This document shows, in pieces, positions 1-10,691 of a DNA stretch of 64,000 bases. The DNA comes from Pseudomonas syringae pv. cilantro (lineage in GTDB: Bacteria > Pseudomonadota > Gammaproteobacteria > Pseudomonadales > Pseudomonadaceae): the NCBI RefSeq assembly GCF_001293775.1, contig NZ_LGLN01000074.1, positions 85,143 through 149,142 of the forward strand, given 5' to 3'. Numbering within the stretch: the first letter of the stretch is position 1; every line of letters begins with the position of its first letter. A program made the translations under genes and the position numbers. The notes beneath the pieces are model-generated. The model searched no databases, was not told the DNA's origin, and saw nothing but the letters and a program-made list of their open reading frames with translations.

Positions 1-590
1 TCGGCCAGTGCGATCAGCTTTTTCAGCGTTTCGACCGGGATCAGCGCGCCGGTCGGATTGCCCGGCGAACACAGAAACAGAATCTGGCAGCGTTTCCAGA
101 TGTCCGGGGTGACCGCATCGAAATCAGGGTTGAAGCCGTTCTCGCTCAGGCACGGCAGATAGTGCGGCCGGGCGCCCGCCAGATACGCCGCACCTTCGTA
201 GATCTGATAAAACGGGTTCGGGCTGATCACCAGGCCGTCGTCACTGCGATTGACCACGGTCTGGGTAAATGCAAACAGCGCCTCGCGGGTGCCGTTGACC
301 GGCAGTACGTTGCGCGCCGGGTCAATCCAGCTTTCAGGCACGTCAAAGCGACGGCTGCACCAGCCGGCAATCGCCTCGCGCAGCGCGGGGATACCGAGCG
401 TGGTCGGGTACACCGCCATCTGGTCGAGGTTGTCTGCGAGCGCCTTGGCAACGAAATCGGGTGAACGGTGCTTCGGCTCGCCAATGGACAGCGCCACCGG
501 GCGTTTATCCGGGTTGGGCGTCACGCCGCCCAGCAACGCGCGAAGCTTTTCGAACGGGTAGGGGTGAAGCAGTTGCATGGCGTTATTCAT
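1..590 (-). CDS. dapC: Succinyldiaminopimelate transaminase DapC (3' end cut by window)
   Basis: PLP-dependent class I/II aminotransferase of the lysine/diaminopimelate pathway, making N-succinyl-LL-diaminopimelate with glutamate as amino donor in the cytoplasm. Only the first 196 residues are visible; the C-terminal half, including the expected PLP lysine, lies left of position 1. The visible part begins M-N-N-A-M-Q-L-L-H-P and contains the fold-type I aminotransferase signature S-P-G-N-P-T-G near residue 170. Start ATG at 590; an alternative in-frame ATG lies four codons later. It sits just downstream of glnD on the same strand, as in other Pseudomonas genomes. The aminotransferase family is certain; the DapC assignment rests on gene order and remembered similarity. 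Confidence 0.88.
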   Translation of the reverse strand, partial: MNNAMQLLHPYPFEKLRALLGGVTPNPDKRPVALSIGEPKHRSPDFVAKALADNLDQMAVYPTTLGIPALREAIAGWCSRRFDVPESWIDPARNVLPVNGTREALFAFTQTVVNRSDDGLVISPNPFYQIYEGAAYLAGARPHYLPCLSENGFNPDFDAVTPDIWKRCQILFLCSPGNPTGALIPVETLKKLIALA

Positions 591-641
591 GGAGCGTGTT
601 CCTCGATGAGCTATGTAGAGCCGATTCGTGTGGTCGAGTGT

Positions 642-3338
642 TCAAATGCTGATCCGCAGATCGCCGCCGGTGTCCGGGTTGACGCTCAGTTGCTTGACGA
701 TGGCTTCCTGCAACTGGCTGCACAACTGTGGATCGGACAGCGGCTGATTGTTGGCGTCGGTGATGAAGAAAACGTCCTCGACGCGCTCGCCCAGCGTTGC
801 AATCTTGGCGTTCTGCAAAGACAGGTCGAACTCCAGGAAGATCTTGCCGACCCGCGCCAGCAGGCCGGGTCGATCCGGGGCCAGCAGTTCCAGTACAGTC
901 ACCGGGCGCTGGGCATCATTGTGAATGGTGACCTGCGGCGCAAACGCGAAGTGCTTGAGCTGGCGGGGGACGCGGCGCTTGATGATCGTCGGGTAGTCAT
1001 CCGGGTTGTGCAGCGCTTCGGTCAGGCCGTCGCGGATGTCCTGAATGCGTTCCGGATTGTTGCCGATCGAGCCGCCTTCGTGATCGAGCACGATGTAGGT
1101 GTCGAGTGTGAACTGGCTGCTCGAGGTAATGATGCGCGCATCGTGAATGTTCAGGTTCAACTGGTCCATCGCGGCGACGGTCACCGCGAAGAAATCGTGC
1201 TGATCCGGTGCATAAATGAAGATCTGGGTACCGCCTTCGAACTCGCGATGCGTGGTTTCCTTGATCAGCACCAGCGGGCCGCCGTCGGAGGGCTGTTGCA
1301 GGATCGCGTCGCTGTGCCAGGCCACGTCACCGGCGGTATGGCGCAGAAAGTAGTCGTCTCCCAGGGCTGACCACAGCTGCTCGACATCATCGGGATCGGT
1401 GCCATTGCGGACCAGAATATCCAGCGCGGCGATCTGCGTGCGGCGGATCTGCTCTTCGCGGTCGACCGGGTTTTCCAGGCCGCGACGCAGGGCGCGCTTG
1501 GTTTCGGTATACAGCTGGCGCAACAGGCTGGCGCGCCATGAATTCCACAGGGTCGGATTGGTCGCGTTGATATCGGCGACGGTCAGCACGTACAGATAAT
1601 CCAGATGCACCTCGTCACCGACAAACTGGGCGAAATCGTGAATCACCTGCGGGTCGGACAGATCCTTGCGCTGGGCGGTGGTCGACATGACCAGGTGATT
1701 GCTCACCAGCCAGACGATCAGCCGGGTGTCCCAGTCAGGCAGTTGATGACGCTTGCCGAACGCCTGCGCATCCACCGCACCAAGCTCCGAGTGATCGCCA
1801 CCCCGGCCTTTGCCGATGTCGTGATACAGCCCGGCCAGGTAGATAAGCTCGGCCTTGGGCAGGCGGGCCATGATCTTGCTGGCCAGCGGAAATTTCTCCG
1901 ACACTTCGGTGTATTGCAGCTTGCGCAGGTGCTTGATCAGATTCAGCGTGTGCGCGTCGACGGTATAGATGTGGAACAGGTCGTGCTGCATTTGCCCCAC
2001 GATGTGGCCGAACTCCGGCAGATACAGGCCAAGAAGGCCGTAGCGGTTCATGCGTCGCAGGTTGCGGTGAATACCCGTTTCGCACTTGAACAGCTCGATG
2101 AACAGGCTGGTGTTGCGGATATCGTTGCGGAAGTCGTCGTTAATCAGGTGCCTGTGCTCGCGCAACAGGCGAATGGTGTCGGCACGTACTCCCTTGATTT
2201 CCGGATGTTGAGCCATCAGCACGAAAATTTCGAGCATCGCGAACGGGGTGCGCTTGAACACGTTCGCATGGGTGGCTTCTATATAGCCGTCATGCAGCTG
2301 GAAGCGCGAATTGATCGGCTGCGGCGTACCGCTGTCTTCGGAAAGAATCACTTCCTCGAAGTGCTGGATGATCAGATCGCTCAGTTCGGCGATGCTCATG
2401 ACCACGCGATAGTACTTCTGCATGAAGCGCTCGATGGCCAGTTTGGCATCATTGTCTTCGTAGCCCAGCAGGCTGGCGATACTGCGCTGGTAGTCGAACA
2501 GCAGCCGGTCTTCGGAGCGTCCGGCCAGCATGTGCAGCGCATAGCGTACTTTCCAGAGAAACTCCTGGGAGGAGGCCAGCAATGCGTTTTCGCTGCCCAG
2601 CAGAAAACCTTCGCCCGCCAATGCATGCAGGTTCAGCGTGCCGTACTGGCGTCGGGCTACCCAAAGAATGGTCTGGATATCGCGCAGCCCGCCGGGGGAG
2701 CCTTTGACGTTGGGCTCCAGGTTGTATTCGGTGTCGTTGTACTTGTGATGGCGCTTTTTCTGCTCTGCATGCTTGGCAAGGAAGAAATCCTTGCTCGGCC
2801 ACATCCGCCGCGTACTGGTGACGTCCAGCATGCGTTGGCGCAGGTGTTCAGGTCCGGCGATGGTGCGGCTTTCCATCAGGTTGGTGATGACCGTCAGGTC
2901 AGCCCGTCCTTCCTGTGCGCACTCGGCGACCGAGCGTACGCTTTGCCCGACCTCAAGGCCGATGTCCCACAGCAGCGTCAGAAAACCCTCGATAGGTTCG
3001 CGAAAAACTTCGTGGTCGTCGCTGTCCAGCAGGATCAGCAGGTCGATGTCCGAATAGGGGTGCAATTCGCCGCGGCCGTAGCCACCCACCGCCAGCAGCG
3101 CGATGTCGGCGTCTTCGCTCCAGTTGAACTGGTCCCAGGCCTTTTGCAGGATGTTATCCACGAACCAGGCCCGATCCTCGATCAGTCGCCGAATGTCGCG
3201 GCCCGACCTGAAGCGCTCGTCCAGTACGTCTCGTGCTCTGCGAATGGCTTTCTTGAAAGCGGCGATGGGGCTGGCTTTCAAGGCCAGTTCGGCCTGGAAC
3301 TGGCCGCGATCGAACAGGTCTGGGTCTACTTGCGGCAT
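642..3338 (-). CDS. glnD: Bifunctional uridylyltransferase/uridylyl-removing enzyme GlnD
   Basis: Nitrogen sensor that uridylylates PII when glutamine is low and de-uridylylates it when glutamine is high, so controlling glutamine synthetase and NtrB/NtrC. The 898-residue product has the expected order: a nucleotidyltransferase domain with G-G-Y-G-R-G-E at residues 85-91 and S-D-I-D at 96-99, an HD hydrolase domain with H506-D507 (Y-H-D-I-G-K), and two C-terminal ACT domains (about 705-790 and 815-895) that sense glutamine. The start at 3338 gives M-P-Q-V-D-P and has GAGGA about 8 bases upstream; an upstream ATG at 3377 in frame is less likely. Usual full length, no disruption seen. Lies between map and dapC on the same strand. 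Confidence 0.96.
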   Translation of the reverse strand: MPQVDPDLFDRGQFQAELALKASPIAAFKKAIRRARDVLDERFRSGRDIRRLIEDRAWFVDNILQKAWDQFNWSEDADIALLAVGGYGRGELHPYSDIDLLILLDSDDHEVFREPIEGFLTLLWDIGLEVGQSVRSVAECAQEGRADLTVITNLMESRTIAGPEHLRQRMLDVTSTRRMWPSKDFFLAKHAEQKKRHHKYNDTEYNLEPNVKGSPGGLRDIQTILWVARRQYGTLNLHALAGEGFLLGSENALLASSQEFLWKVRYALHMLAGRSEDRLLFDYQRSIASLLGYEDNDAKLAIERFMQKYYRVVMSIAELSDLIIQHFEEVILSEDSGTPQPINSRFQLHDGYIEATHANVFKRTPFAMLEIFVLMAQHPEIKGVRADTIRLLREHRHLINDDFRNDIRNTSLFIELFKCETGIHRNLRRMNRYGLLGLYLPEFGHIVGQMQHDLFHIYTVDAHTLNLIKHLRKLQYTEVSEKFPLASKIMARLPKAELIYLAGLYHDIGKGRGGDHSELGAVDAQAFGKRHQLPDWDTRLIVWLVSNHLVMSTTAQRKDLSDPQVIHDFAQFVGDEVHLDYLYVLTVADINATNPTLWNSWRASLLRQLYTETKRALRRGLENPVDREEQIRRTQIAALDILVRNGTDPDDVEQLWSALGDDYFLRHTAGDVAWHSDAILQQPSDGGPLVLIKETTHREFEGGTQIFIYAPDQHDFFAVTVAAMDQLNLNIHDARIITSSSQFTLDTYIVLDHEGGSIGNNPERIQDIRDGLTEALHNPDDYPTIIKRRVPRQLKHFAFAPQVTIHNDAQRPVTVLELLAPDRPGLLARVGKIFLEFDLSLQNAKIATLGERVEDVFFITDANNQPLSDPQLCSQLQEAIVKQLSVNPDTGGDLRISI

Positions 3339-3402
3339 GGAACAGCATTCCTCATGTCGGGCATTGCGTGTGTTCAATCGGATTCAGCCATGCAGACTCG
3401 AG

Positions 3403-4185
3403 TCAGGGAGCCTTTTGTGCAATGGTATCGTCGCTGCGTAAAGTGAAGATTTCGTAACCGTCGGCGGTCACCAGCAGCGTGTGTTCCCACTGTGCCGAAA
3501 GCTTGCGGTCCTTGGTGATCGCCGTCCAGCCATCGCCGAGGATCTTGGTTTCCGGGCGACCCTGATTGATCATCGGTTCGATCGTGAAGGTCATGCCTTC
3601 CTTTAACTGAATGCCGGTGCCCGCTTCGCCAAAGTGCATGATTTGTGGCTCTTCATGAAATACCTTGCCGATCCCGTGGCCGCAAAAATCACGTACCACC
3701 GAAAAACCATTCTTTTCCGCATGTTTCTGGATGACTGCACCGATATCGCCCAGGTGAGTACCCGGTTTGACGATCTCGATGGCTTTGTACAGGCATTCCT
3801 GAGTCACCTTCGACAGGCGTTCGGCCCACACCGGAACGGTGCCGACATGGAACATTCTGCTGGTGTCGCCGTGGTAGCCGTCCTTTATGACCGTGACGTC
3901 GATGTTCAGCGAGTCGCCGTCCTTGAGCTTCTTGTCGCTCGGGATGCCGTGGCAGACCACCTGATTGATCGACGTGCAGATCGACTTGGGGAAACCCCGG
4001 TAATTCAGCGGGGCAGGGATCGCTTTCTGTTCGTTGACGATATAGTCGTGGCAGATGCGGTCCAGCTCTTCGGTGGTCACGCCCGGCTTGACATAAGGGG
4101 CAATCATTTCCAGAACCTCGGCGGCCAGACGGCCGGCGATGCGCATCTTTTCGATGTCTTCCGGAGTTTTGAGGGTGATGGTCAT
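3403..4185 (-). CDS. map: Methionine aminopeptidase type I
   Basis: Cytoplasmic metalloenzyme that removes the initiator methionine from nascent proteins. The 260-residue product shows the type I fold without an N-terminal extension. The metal ligands are recognisable: Asp in N-I-D-V-T and in H-G-D-T-S, His in G-H-G-I-G, Glu in T-I-E-P-M, and Glu in W-E-H-T near the C-terminus. It is transcribed away from rpsB, an arrangement common in gamma-proteobacteria. The ATG at 4185 is the only sensible start (M-T-I-T-L-K-T-P-E-D-I). Its promoter must lie in the shared region 4186-4509. Confidence 0.96.
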   Translation of the reverse strand: MTITLKTPEDIEKMRIAGRLAAEVLEMIAPYVKPGVTTEELDRICHDYIVNEQKAIPAPLNYRGFPKSICTSINQVVCHGIPSDKKLKDGDSLNIDVTVIKDGYHGDTSRMFHVGTVPVWAERLSKVTQECLYKAIEIVKPGTHLGDIGAVIQKHAEKNGFSVVRDFCGHGIGKVFHEEPQIMHFGEAGTGIQLKEGMTFTIEPMINQGRPETKILGDGWTAITKDRKLSAQWEHTLLVTADGYEIFTLRSDDTIAQKAP

Positions 4186-4509
4186 ACAGAATCTCTCGAC
4201 GTGTCGGGCACGCGGCTGGTGCGCAAAGGCGCGATTCTACCAGACCGTCTGCGTCGGGGGATCATCGCTTCCTTCTATAGCCTTTCGATGCCGCCTTTCA
4301 GAGCGGGCTAAATGCAAAGTAAAACAAGAACTTGATGGGAGTTCCGTTCTCTTCCCTTTTGTGATATAAAATGCGCCGCTTTCCAAGGTCCGCCTTCGAA
4401 GCACAAACCCACACACGTGTCGACACGATGACCTGGGTGCCCTGGCTAGATGCCATTGGTTGGTCATTGGGATGCGTGGAGGCCTAACCCGACTTATCAA
4501 GGAACTATC
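4186..4509. other. Divergent map/rpsB intergenic region
   Basis: This 324-base stretch separates map (minus) and rpsB (plus). No credible coding region is seen. The rpsB-proximal part holds a promoter-like TATAAA and a long leader (separate entry). On the minus strand a TATAGA-like hexamer lies near 4275 but no convincing -35 is placed correctly, so I do not call a map promoter. Confidence 0.6.
4342..4509 (+). promoter_or_regulatory. rpsB promoter (-10 TATAAA) and 5' leader
   Basis: A clear -10-like TATAAA at 4365-4370 would start transcription near 4377 and leave a leader of about 130 nt before the rpsB ATG at 4510. The -35 is poor (TTCCGT at 4342-4347, 17-base spacing). rpsB leaders of gamma-proteobacteria are known targets of autogenous repression by S2. 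The last bases before the start (AAGGAACTATC then ATG) carry the Shine-Dalgarno. Autoregulation here is inferred from the family and from leader length, not from a folded structure. Confidence 0.5.
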
Positions 4510-5253
4510 ATGTCCCAAGTCAACATGCGCGATATGCTGAAGGCTGGTTGCCACTTCGGCCACCAGACCCGTTACTGGAACCCGAAAATGGGTAAGTACA
4601 TTTTCGGCGCGCGTAACAATATTCACATCATCAACCTTGAAAAAACCCTGCCTATGTTCAACGAAGCTCTGACTTTCGTTGAGCGCCTGGCTTCGGGCAA
4701 AAACAAGATTCTGTTCGTCGGCACCAAGCGTTCCGCTGGCAAGATCGTTGCTGAAGAAGCAGCACGTTGCGGTTCGCCGTACGTCGACCATCGCTGGTTG
4801 GGCGGCATGCTGACCAACTTCAAGACCATCCGTCAGTCGATCAAGCGTCTGCGCGAGCTGGAAGTACAGGCTGAAGACGGTACTTTCGCCAAGCTGACCA
4901 AGAAAGAAGCCCTGATGCGCACTCGTGATCTGGAAAAACTGGATCGCAGCCTGGGTGGTATCAAGGATATGGGCGGTCTGCCAGACGCACTGTTCGTCAT
5001 CGACGTTGACCACGAGCGCATCGCGATCACCGAAGCCAACAAGCTGGGCATCCCTGTTATCGGCGTCGTCGACACCAACAGCAGCCCGGAAGGCGTTGAC
5101 TACATCATCCCGGGCAACGATGACGCAATCCGCGCTATCCAGCTGTACATGGGTTCGATGGCTGATGCTGTTATCCGTGGTCGTAACAATGTTGCTGGCG
5201 GCACCGACGTATTCGTCGAAGAAGCTCCAGCTGCAGCAGCTGTAGAAGGCTGA
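4510..5253 (+). CDS. rpsB: 30S ribosomal protein S2
   Basis: Structural protein of the small ribosomal subunit, needed for S1 binding. The 247-residue product begins [18 protein letters not shown] and contains the S2 signatures (W-N-P-K-M near residue 24, and [11 protein letters not shown] about residues 97-107). An in-frame ATG at 4450 would add 20 unrelated residues, so the ATG at 4510 behind AAGGA is chosen. The alanine-rich C-terminus is usual for Pseudomonas. It is followed by a strong terminator and then tsf, its usual partner. Confidence 0.98.
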   Translation: MSQVNMRDMLKAGCHFGHQTRYWNPKMGKYIFGARNNIHIINLEKTLPMFNEALTFVERLASGKNKILFVGTKRSAGKIVAEEAARCGSPYVDHRWLGGMLTNFKTIRQSIKRLRELEVQAEDGTFAKLTKKEALMRTRDLEKLDRSLGGIKDMGGLPDALFVIDVDHERIAITEANKLGIPVIGVVDTNSSPEGVDYIIPGNDDAIRAIQLYMGSMADAVIRGRNNVAGGTDVFVEEAPAAAAVEG

Positions 5254-5284
5254 GTAAAAACGCCTGGCGTTTACTCAGTACGCG

Positions 5285-5309
5285 AAAAGGGGGCTTAGCC
5301 CCCTTTTTG
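5285..5309 (+). terminator. Intrinsic terminator between rpsB and tsf
   Basis: GGGGGC-TTA-GCCCCC stem flanked by A4 and T5 at 5285-5309, about 30 bases after the rpsB stop. Since tsf follows in the same direction, this probably sets the S2:EF-Ts ratio by partial readthrough; that role is inferred. Confidence 0.85.
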
Positions 5310-5443
5310 CCACCTCGGAAATGATTTGTCGGCGTGCAAGCACGGCCTTGTTGTCATGTGTTGCTGCCACCCTGATTTTTCAAGAATTGCACGCCCGGCC
5401 AGCCGGGTGGAATGGTTGAAGACCTATCCAAGAGGATTTTGAA

Positions 5444-6307
5444 ATGGCAGAGATTACTGCAGCGTTGGTCAAAGAACTGCGCGAGCGTACCGGCGAAGGC
5501 ATGATGGATTGCAAAAAGGCCTTGACCAAGGCTGGCGGCGACATCGAAAAGGCAATCGACGACATGCGTGCTTCCGGCGCCATCAAGGCTGCCAAGAAAG
5601 CAGGCAACGTTGCTGCTGAAGGCGCTATCGCCATCAAAGACGACGGCAAAGCTGCTGTCATCATCGAAGTCAACTCGCAGACCGACTTCCTGGCTCTGCA
5701 GGACGATTTCAAGAATTTCGTCGCTGCCAGCGTCGAAAAAGCCTTTGCCGACAAAATGACCGACGTCGCTCCGTTGATCGAAGCTCAGGAAACTGCGCGT
5801 CTGGTGCTGGTCGGCAAGGTTGGCGAAAACGTCAACATTCGTCGTCTGAAGCGCATCGAAGGTGACGTGGTAGGTTCTTACCTGCACGGCAACAAGATCG
5901 GTGTGGTCGTTACCCTGAAAGGTGGCGACGTCGATCTGGCTAAAGACATCGCCATGCACGTAGCGGCGAGCAACCCTGAGTTCCTGTTACCTTCGGAAGT
6001 GTCTGCCGAAGCGATCGAGCGCGAGAAGAATGTCTTCCTGCAACTGAACGAAGACAAGATCAAAGGCAAGCCTGCTGAAATCGTCGAGAAGATGGTTGGC
6101 GGCCGTATCACCAAGTTCTTGGCAGAAGCCAGCCTGGTTGAGCAGGCGTTCGTCAAGAACCCTGAAGTCAAGGTCGGCGAGCTGGCCAAGAAAGCCGGTG
6201 CTGAAATCGTTTCTTTCACTTACTTCAAGGTAGGCGAAGGCATCGAGAAGCCGGTCGACAACTTCGCTGACGAAGTTGCTGCCCAGCTGGCTGCCGCCAA
6301 GCAGTAA
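5444..6307 (+). CDS. tsf: Translation elongation factor Ts
   Basis: Guanine-nucleotide exchange factor that regenerates EF-Tu-GTP during translation. 287 residues, the usual size. It opens with the UBA-like domain M-A-E-I-T-A-A-L-V-K-E-L-R and carries the EF-Ts signature R-T-G-E-G-M-M-D-C-K-K-A-L near residues 15-27; the central T-D-F-L motif (residues 80-83) contacts EF-Tu in the family. AGAGGA lies 8 bases before the ATG. Downstream of rpsB and its terminator, with its own terminator after. Confidence 0.98.
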   Translation: MAEITAALVKELRERTGEGMMDCKKALTKAGGDIEKAIDDMRASGAIKAAKKAGNVAAEGAIAIKDDGKAAVIIEVNSQTDFLALQDDFKNFVAASVEKAFADKMTDVAPLIEAQETARLVLVGKVGENVNIRRLKRIEGDVVGSYLHGNKIGVVVTLKGGDVDLAKDIAMHVAASNPEFLLPSEVSAEAIEREKNVFLQLNEDKIKGKPAEIVEKMVGGRITKFLAEASLVEQAFVKNPEVKVGELAKKAGAEIVSFTYFKVGEGIEKPVDNFADEVAAQLAAAKQ

Positions 6308-6330
6308 GACAGTTTTCAAACTGTCGCCCC

Positions 6331-6366
6331 AAAGAGGCTGCCCGCTCACGCGTGCGGCCTCTTTGT
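6331..6366 (+). terminator. Terminator downstream of tsf
   Basis: AAAGAGGC ... GCCTCTTT pairs around a GC-rich interior (6331-6364), followed by only a short T run. A plausible intrinsic terminator separating tsf from pyrH, which then needs a promoter in 6367-6510. Confidence 0.7.
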
Positions 6367-6510
6367 CGAAAGAGCAAAGGAATTTCCTTGGAGATTACGC
6401 CTGCAAGGCTGCATTCTCCCGACGCTTGCACAGCGTCAAGCTAAAGTATTCGCAGGCTTGAAATAGCTCGCACAGATTTTTTCAGAAAAACGCCGCAGGA
6501 GAGATTCGCA

Positions 6511-7254
6511 ATGGCTCAGCAGGGCAGTGGTTATCAGGCTCGCTATAAACGCATTCTACTCAAGCTTAGCGGCGAGGCCCTCATGGGCTCCGAAGAGTTC
6601 GGCATCGACCCCAAGGTCCTTGACCGCATGGCACTGGAAGTCGGCCAACTGGTCGGTATTGGTGTTCAGGTCGGCCTGGTCATCGGTGGCGGCAACCTGT
6701 TTCGTGGTGCAGCCCTGAGTGCAGCCGGCATGGATCGGGTAACGGGCGACCACATGGGCATGCTGGCCACTGTGATGAACGCTCTGGCCATGCGCGATGC
6801 GCTCGAGCGCGCTAATATCACGGCGATCGTCATGTCCGCCATTTCGATGGTGGGTGTCACCGATCACTACGATCGTCGCAAGGCCATGCGCCACCTCAGT
6901 GCCAAGGAAGTGGTGATCTTCGCGGCGGGTACGGGTAATCCGTTCTTCACGACCGATTCGGCAGCGTGCCTGCGCGCTATCGAGATCGACGCCGACGTGG
7001 TGCTCAAAGCGACCAAGGTCGACGGTGTGTACACCGCAGATCCGTTCAAGGACCCGAATGCCGAGAAGTTCGATCATCTGACTTACGATGAAGTGCTGGA
7101 TCGCAAGCTGGGCGTGATGGATCTGACCGCAATCTGCCTGTGTCGCGATCACAAGATGCCATTGCGCGTCTTCAACATGAACAAACCGGGTGCCCTTCTG
7201 AATATCGTCCATGGTGGCGCCGAAGGAACCCTGATCGAGGAAGCCCAACAATGA
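6511..7254 (+). CDS. pyrH: UMP kinase PyrH
   Basis: Hexameric bacterial UMP kinase of the amino-acid-kinase fold, converting UMP to UDP in pyrimidine nucleotide synthesis; usually GTP-activated and UTP-inhibited. 247 residues. Visible motifs: L-K-L-S-G-E-A-L (residues 17-24), G-G-G-N-L-F-R-G and D-H-M-G-M-L-A-T, and the acidic [10 protein letters not shown] near residue 170. AGGAGA precedes the ATG. Its stop codon overlaps the frr start (ATGA), which indicates translational coupling. Confidence 0.97.
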   Translation: MAQQGSGYQARYKRILLKLSGEALMGSEEFGIDPKVLDRMALEVGQLVGIGVQVGLVIGGGNLFRGAALSAAGMDRVTGDHMGMLATVMNALAMRDALERANITAIVMSAISMVGVTDHYDRRKAMRHLSAKEVVIFAAGTGNPFFTTDSAACLRAIEIDADVVLKATKVDGVYTADPFKDPNAEKFDHLTYDEVLDRKLGVMDLTAICLCRDHKMPLRVFNMNKPGALLNIVHGGAEGTLIEEAQQ

Positions 7255-7808
7255 TCAATGAAATCAAGAAAGATGCTCGGGTTCGCATGCAGAAGAGCCT
7301 GGAATCGCTGGCCCATGCGTTCACCCGGATCCGTACCGGCAAGGCTCACCCAAGCATTCTGGGTGGTGTCATGGTTCCTTACTACGGTTCCGACACCCCG
7401 CTGAGCCAGGTTGCCAACGTGACCGTCAAGGATTCGCGCACCCTTCAGGTCGTGGCGTTCGAGCGCAACATGCTGGCTGCGGTCGATAAGGCCATCCAGA
7501 GCTCCGGCCTGGGCTTCAACCCGACCAACCTGGGCGAATTGCTGCTGATTTCGATGCCGGCGCTGACTGAAGAAACCCGCAAGGGCTTCACCAAGCAGGC
7601 GCGCGATGCAGCCGAAGATGCGCGTGTTGCCGTGCGCAATATCCGTCGTGATGCGCTGAGCCAGTTGAAAGACCTGGTCAAGGACAAGGAAATCAGCGAA
7701 GACGAAGAGCGTCGTGCGGCTGACGACGTGCAGAAGCTGACCGACAAGTTCGTGGCGGAAATCGAAGCTGCGGTGAAGCAGAAAGAAGCTGATCTGATGG
7801 CTGTATAA
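7251..7808 (+). CDS. frr: Ribosome recycling factor
   Basis: RRF splits post-termination 70S ribosomes together with EF-G. The 185-residue length is exact for the family, with the N-terminal M-I-N-E-I-K-K-D-A and the long helical segment R-R-D-A...[13 protein letters not shown] near residues 130-155. The ATG at 7251 overlaps the pyrH stop by four bases; upstream in-frame starts run into pyrH. Part of pyrH-frr-uppS-cdsA-dxr. Confidence 0.97.
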   Translation: MINEIKKDARVRMQKSLESLAHAFTRIRTGKAHPSILGGVMVPYYGSDTPLSQVANVTVKDSRTLQVVAFERNMLAAVDKAIQSSGLGFNPTNLGELLLISMPALTEETRKGFTKQARDAAEDARVAVRNIRRDALSQLKDLVKDKEISEDEERRAADDVQKLTDKFVAEIEAAVKQKEADLMAV

Positions 7809-7824
7809 GGTTTCGGACGCTTTC

Positions 7825-8580
7825 ATGGAAAAAATAAAACCGGCCGCGCCCTCATCGGTGCCGCGTCACGTCGCGATTATCATGGATGGTAATAATCGCT
7901 GGGCGAAAAAGCGTCTGTTGCCAGGCGTTGCAGGCCACAAGGCGGGCGTCGATGCTGTGCGCGCCGTTATCGAGGTCTGCGCCGAAGCCAACGTCGAAGT
8001 GTTGACATTGTTCGCGTTCTCCAGTGAAAACTGGCAGCGCCCGGCCGAAGAGGTCGGTGCGCTGATGGAGCTGTTTTTTACGGCCTTGCGGCGTGAAACG
8101 AAGCGCCTGAACGAGAATGACATCAGCCTGCGCATCATTGGTGATCGTTCGCGCTTTCATCCCGAGCTTCAGGCAGCCATGCGTGAGGCAGAGGCGCGGA
8201 CGTCAGGCAACAGTCGCTTTGTGCTGCAGATTGCTGCCAATTACGGGGGTCAGTGGGACATTGCGCAGGCCGCACAGCGGTTGGCGCGCGAGGTTCAGGC
8301 CGGTCATTTGCAGCCGGACGAGATTACGCCCGAGCTGTTGCAGTCCTGTCTGGCGACGGGCGATCTGCCGCTGCCGGACCTGTGCATTCGCACCGGCGGC
8401 GAGCACCGCATCAGCAATTTCCTGCTTTGGCAGCTGGCCTACGCCGAGCTGTACTTCTCCGACCTGTTCTGGCCGGACTTCAAACACGATGCCATGCGAG
8501 TTGCGCTGGCAGATTTCGCTTCTCGCCAACGTCGCTTCGGTAAAACCAGCGAACAGGTAGAAGCTGGAGCCCGGGCTTAA
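7825..8580 (+). CDS. uppS: Isoprenyl transferase (undecaprenyl diphosphate synthase)
   Basis: cis-Prenyltransferase condensing eight isopentenyl-PP units onto farnesyl-PP to give C55-PP, the lipid carrier for peptidoglycan and O-antigen. The 251-residue product carries the catalytic motif I-I-M-D-G-N-N-R-W-A (residues 18-27), A-F-S-S-E-N-W (conserved in the family) and the C-terminal R-T-G-G-E-H-R-I-S-N-F. The family E in G-E-x-R-x-S-N is present. Its stop shares one base with the cdsA ATG. Confidence 0.97.
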   Translation: MEKIKPAAPSSVPRHVAIIMDGNNRWAKKRLLPGVAGHKAGVDAVRAVIEVCAEANVEVLTLFAFSSENWQRPAEEVGALMELFFTALRRETKRLNENDISLRIIGDRSRFHPELQAAMREAEARTSGNSRFVLQIAANYGGQWDIAQAAQRLAREVQAGHLQPDEITPELLQSCLATGDLPLPDLCIRTGGEHRISNFLLWQLAYAELYFSDLFWPDFKHDAMRVALADFASRQRRFGKTSEQVEAGARA

Positions 8581-9395
8581 TGCTGAAACAACGGATCATC
8601 ACGGCACTCATTCTGTTGCCGATCGCCCTCTGCGGCTTTTTCCTGCTGACCGGCATGTACTTCGCCCTGTTTATCGGGGTTGTCGTTGTTCTGGGCGCCT
8701 GGGAATGGGCGCGGCTGGCTGGTTTCGCTGCCCAGTCGATGCGCATTGGCTATGCCGCAGTGGTCGCAGTCCTGCTATTTCTGATGTACCTGCTGCCGGG
8801 GCTTGAGCCGTGGGTGCTGGTCGCTGCGGTCATCTGGTGGGGCGTGGCAACGTTTCTGGTGCTTACCTATCCCGATTCCAGTAGCCACTGGGCGAGCGCC
8901 GCGTGCAAGCTGGTGATCGGTCTGCTGATTTTGCTGCCGGCCTGGCAGGGTCTGGTGCTGATCAAGCAGTGGCCGCTGGGCAACTGGTTGATTCTGGCTG
9001 TCATGGTGCTGGTCTGGGCGGCCGACATCGGTGCCTATTTCTCCGGAAAGGCATTCGGCAAGCGCAAGCTGGCGCCCAAGGTGAGCCCCGGCAAAAGCTG
9101 GGAGGGCGTATACGGTGGGCTGGCGGTGAGTCTCGCTATCACGGCTGCGGTGGGTATTTCCCGCGACTGGTCTGTCATCCAGTTCATCGCCGCCCTGCTG
9201 GGCGCTGCCGTGATCGTCTTCATCTCGGTGATCGGTGACCTGACCGAAAGCATGTTCAAGCGCCAGTCAGGGGTCAAGGACAGCAGCAACCTGCTGCCTG
9301 GCCACGGCGGGGTGCTGGATCGCATCGACAGCCTGACGGCGGCCATTCCGGTATTTGCCGTACTGCTCTGGGCCGCTGACTGGGGTGTCATGTGA
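8580..9395 (+). CDS. cdsA: Phosphatidate cytidylyltransferase
   Basis: Integral inner-membrane enzyme making CDP-diacylglycerol from phosphatidic acid and CTP, the branch point to all phospholipids. 271 residues with about eight hydrophobic segments. The C-terminal CDP-DG synthase signature is complete: [14 protein letters not shown] and then [12 protein letters not shown]. Start overlaps uppS stop (TAATG); its end overlaps the dxr start by four bases. Confidence 0.97.
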   Translation: MLKQRIITALILLPIALCGFFLLTGMYFALFIGVVVVLGAWEWARLAGFAAQSMRIGYAAVVAVLLFLMYLLPGLEPWVLVAAVIWWGVATFLVLTYPDSSSHWASAACKLVIGLLILLPAWQGLVLIKQWPLGNWLILAVMVLVWAADIGAYFSGKAFGKRKLAPKVSPGKSWEGVYGGLAVSLAITAAVGISRDWSVIQFIAALLGAAVIVFISVIGDLTESMFKRQSGVKDSSNLLPGHGGVLDRIDSLTAAIPVFAVLLWAADWGVM

Positions 9396-10585
9396 GTGCC
9401 CCGCAACAGCTCACCATTCTGGGGGCGACCGGTTCCATCGGCCTGAGTACCCTGGATGTGGTCGCTCGCCATCCGGCGCTTTATCAGGTGTTCGCGCTGA
9501 CGGGCTTCAGTCGTCTGAAAGAACTACTGGCCTTGTGCATCAGGCATACACCGCAATACGCCGTGGTGCCGGATCAGGCGGTCGCGCGTAAATTGCAGGA
9601 CGATCTTGCCGCTGCCGGGCTCGATACCCGTGTGCTGGTGGGGGAGCAGGGTCTGTGCGAAGTGGCTGCGCATCCGCTGGTCGATGCGGTGATGGCTGCC
9701 ATCGTCGGTGCGGCGGGCTTGCGTCCGACTCTGGCGGCGGTAGAGGCAGGCAAGAAGGTCTTGCTGGCCAATAAAGAGGCGCTGGTCATGTCCGGTGCCT
9801 TGTTCATGCAGGCTGTGCAGCGAAGCGGGGCCGTGCTGCTGCCCATCGACAGCGAGCACAATGCGATCTTTCAATGCCTGCCTGGCGACTTTTCGCGCGG
9901 GCTGGCCGCTGTCGGTGTGCGGCGTGTCATGCTGACTGCTTCGGGCGGCCCGTTCCGTGAAACGGCCCTCGATCAGTTGCAGGATGTGACCCCTGAGCAG
10001 GCCTGTGCGCACCCGGTCTGGTCGATGGGGCGCAAGATTTCAGTGGATTCGGCCACGATGATGAACAAGGGGCTTGAGCTGATCGAAGCCTGCTGGCTGT
10101 TCGATGCTCGCCCTGATCAGATCGAGGTTGTGATTCACCCCCAGAGCGTGATCCACTCGCTGGTTGATTATGTCGATGGCTCGGTTCTGGCCCAGTTGGG
10201 CAATCCCGACATGCGTACGCCAATCGCCCATGCACTGGCCTGGCCTGCACGTGTAGACTCCGGCGTAGCGCCGCTGGATCTGTTTCGGATCGGGCAGCTG
10301 GATTTTCAGGCGCCGGACGAAGGCCGGTTCCCGTGTCTGCGGCTTGCGCGGCAGGCGGCAGAAGCCGGAGGCAGCGCGCCCGCCATGCTCAATGCCGCCA
10401 ATGAAGTGGCCGTCGCGGCATTCCTTGATCGGCGTATTCGCTATCCGGAAATCGCCGGAATGATCGCGGATGTCCTGAGTCAGGAGCCCGTTATCGCTGT
10501 CGAGGAGCTTGATACGGTTTTCGCGGTGGATGCGAAAGCGCGCTTGCTGGCAGGTCAATGGCTTGAAAGAAACGGCCGGCAGTGA
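9392..10585 (+). CDS. dxr: 1-deoxy-D-xylulose 5-phosphate reductoisomerase
   Basis: First committed step of the MEP isoprenoid pathway: rearranges and reduces DXP to MEP using NADPH. 397 residues. N-terminal NADPH site G-A-T-G-S-I-G (residues 9-15), substrate/metal region D-S-E-H-N-A-I-F-Q, and the flexible-loop and M-M-N-K-G-L-E motifs. It starts with GTG inside the end of cdsA, so translation is probably coupled. Other MEP genes in this window are ispD and ispF. Confidence 0.97.
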   Translation: MSAPQQLTILGATGSIGLSTLDVVARHPALYQVFALTGFSRLKELLALCIRHTPQYAVVPDQAVARKLQDDLAAAGLDTRVLVGEQGLCEVAAHPLVDAVMAAIVGAAGLRPTLAAVEAGKKVLLANKEALVMSGALFMQAVQRSGAVLLPIDSEHNAIFQCLPGDFSRGLAAVGVRRVMLTASGGPFRETALDQLQDVTPEQACAHPVWSMGRKISVDSATMMNKGLELIEACWLFDARPDQIEVVIHPQSVIHSLVDYVDGSVLAQLGNPDMRTPIAHALAWPARVDSGVAPLDLFRIGQLDFQAPDEGRFPCLRLARQAAEAGGSAPAMLNAANEVAVAAFLDRRIRYPEIAGMIADVLSQEPVIAVEELDTVFAVDAKARLLAGQWLERNGRQ

Positions 10586-10691
10586 TCGCCACTTTATGAA
10601 TGAAAGGGTTGTTGTGGTGCGTCAACGGCAGGTCGCGCAGGCGTGCACTGATTAACACACTGACCGACCAGTCGGTACCTGGAGAAGATTG

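Noticed and set aside
1605..3446. 613-residue frame on the plus strand opposite glnD
   Set aside because: Antisense shadow of a GC-rich gene; glnD on the other strand has all family motifs.
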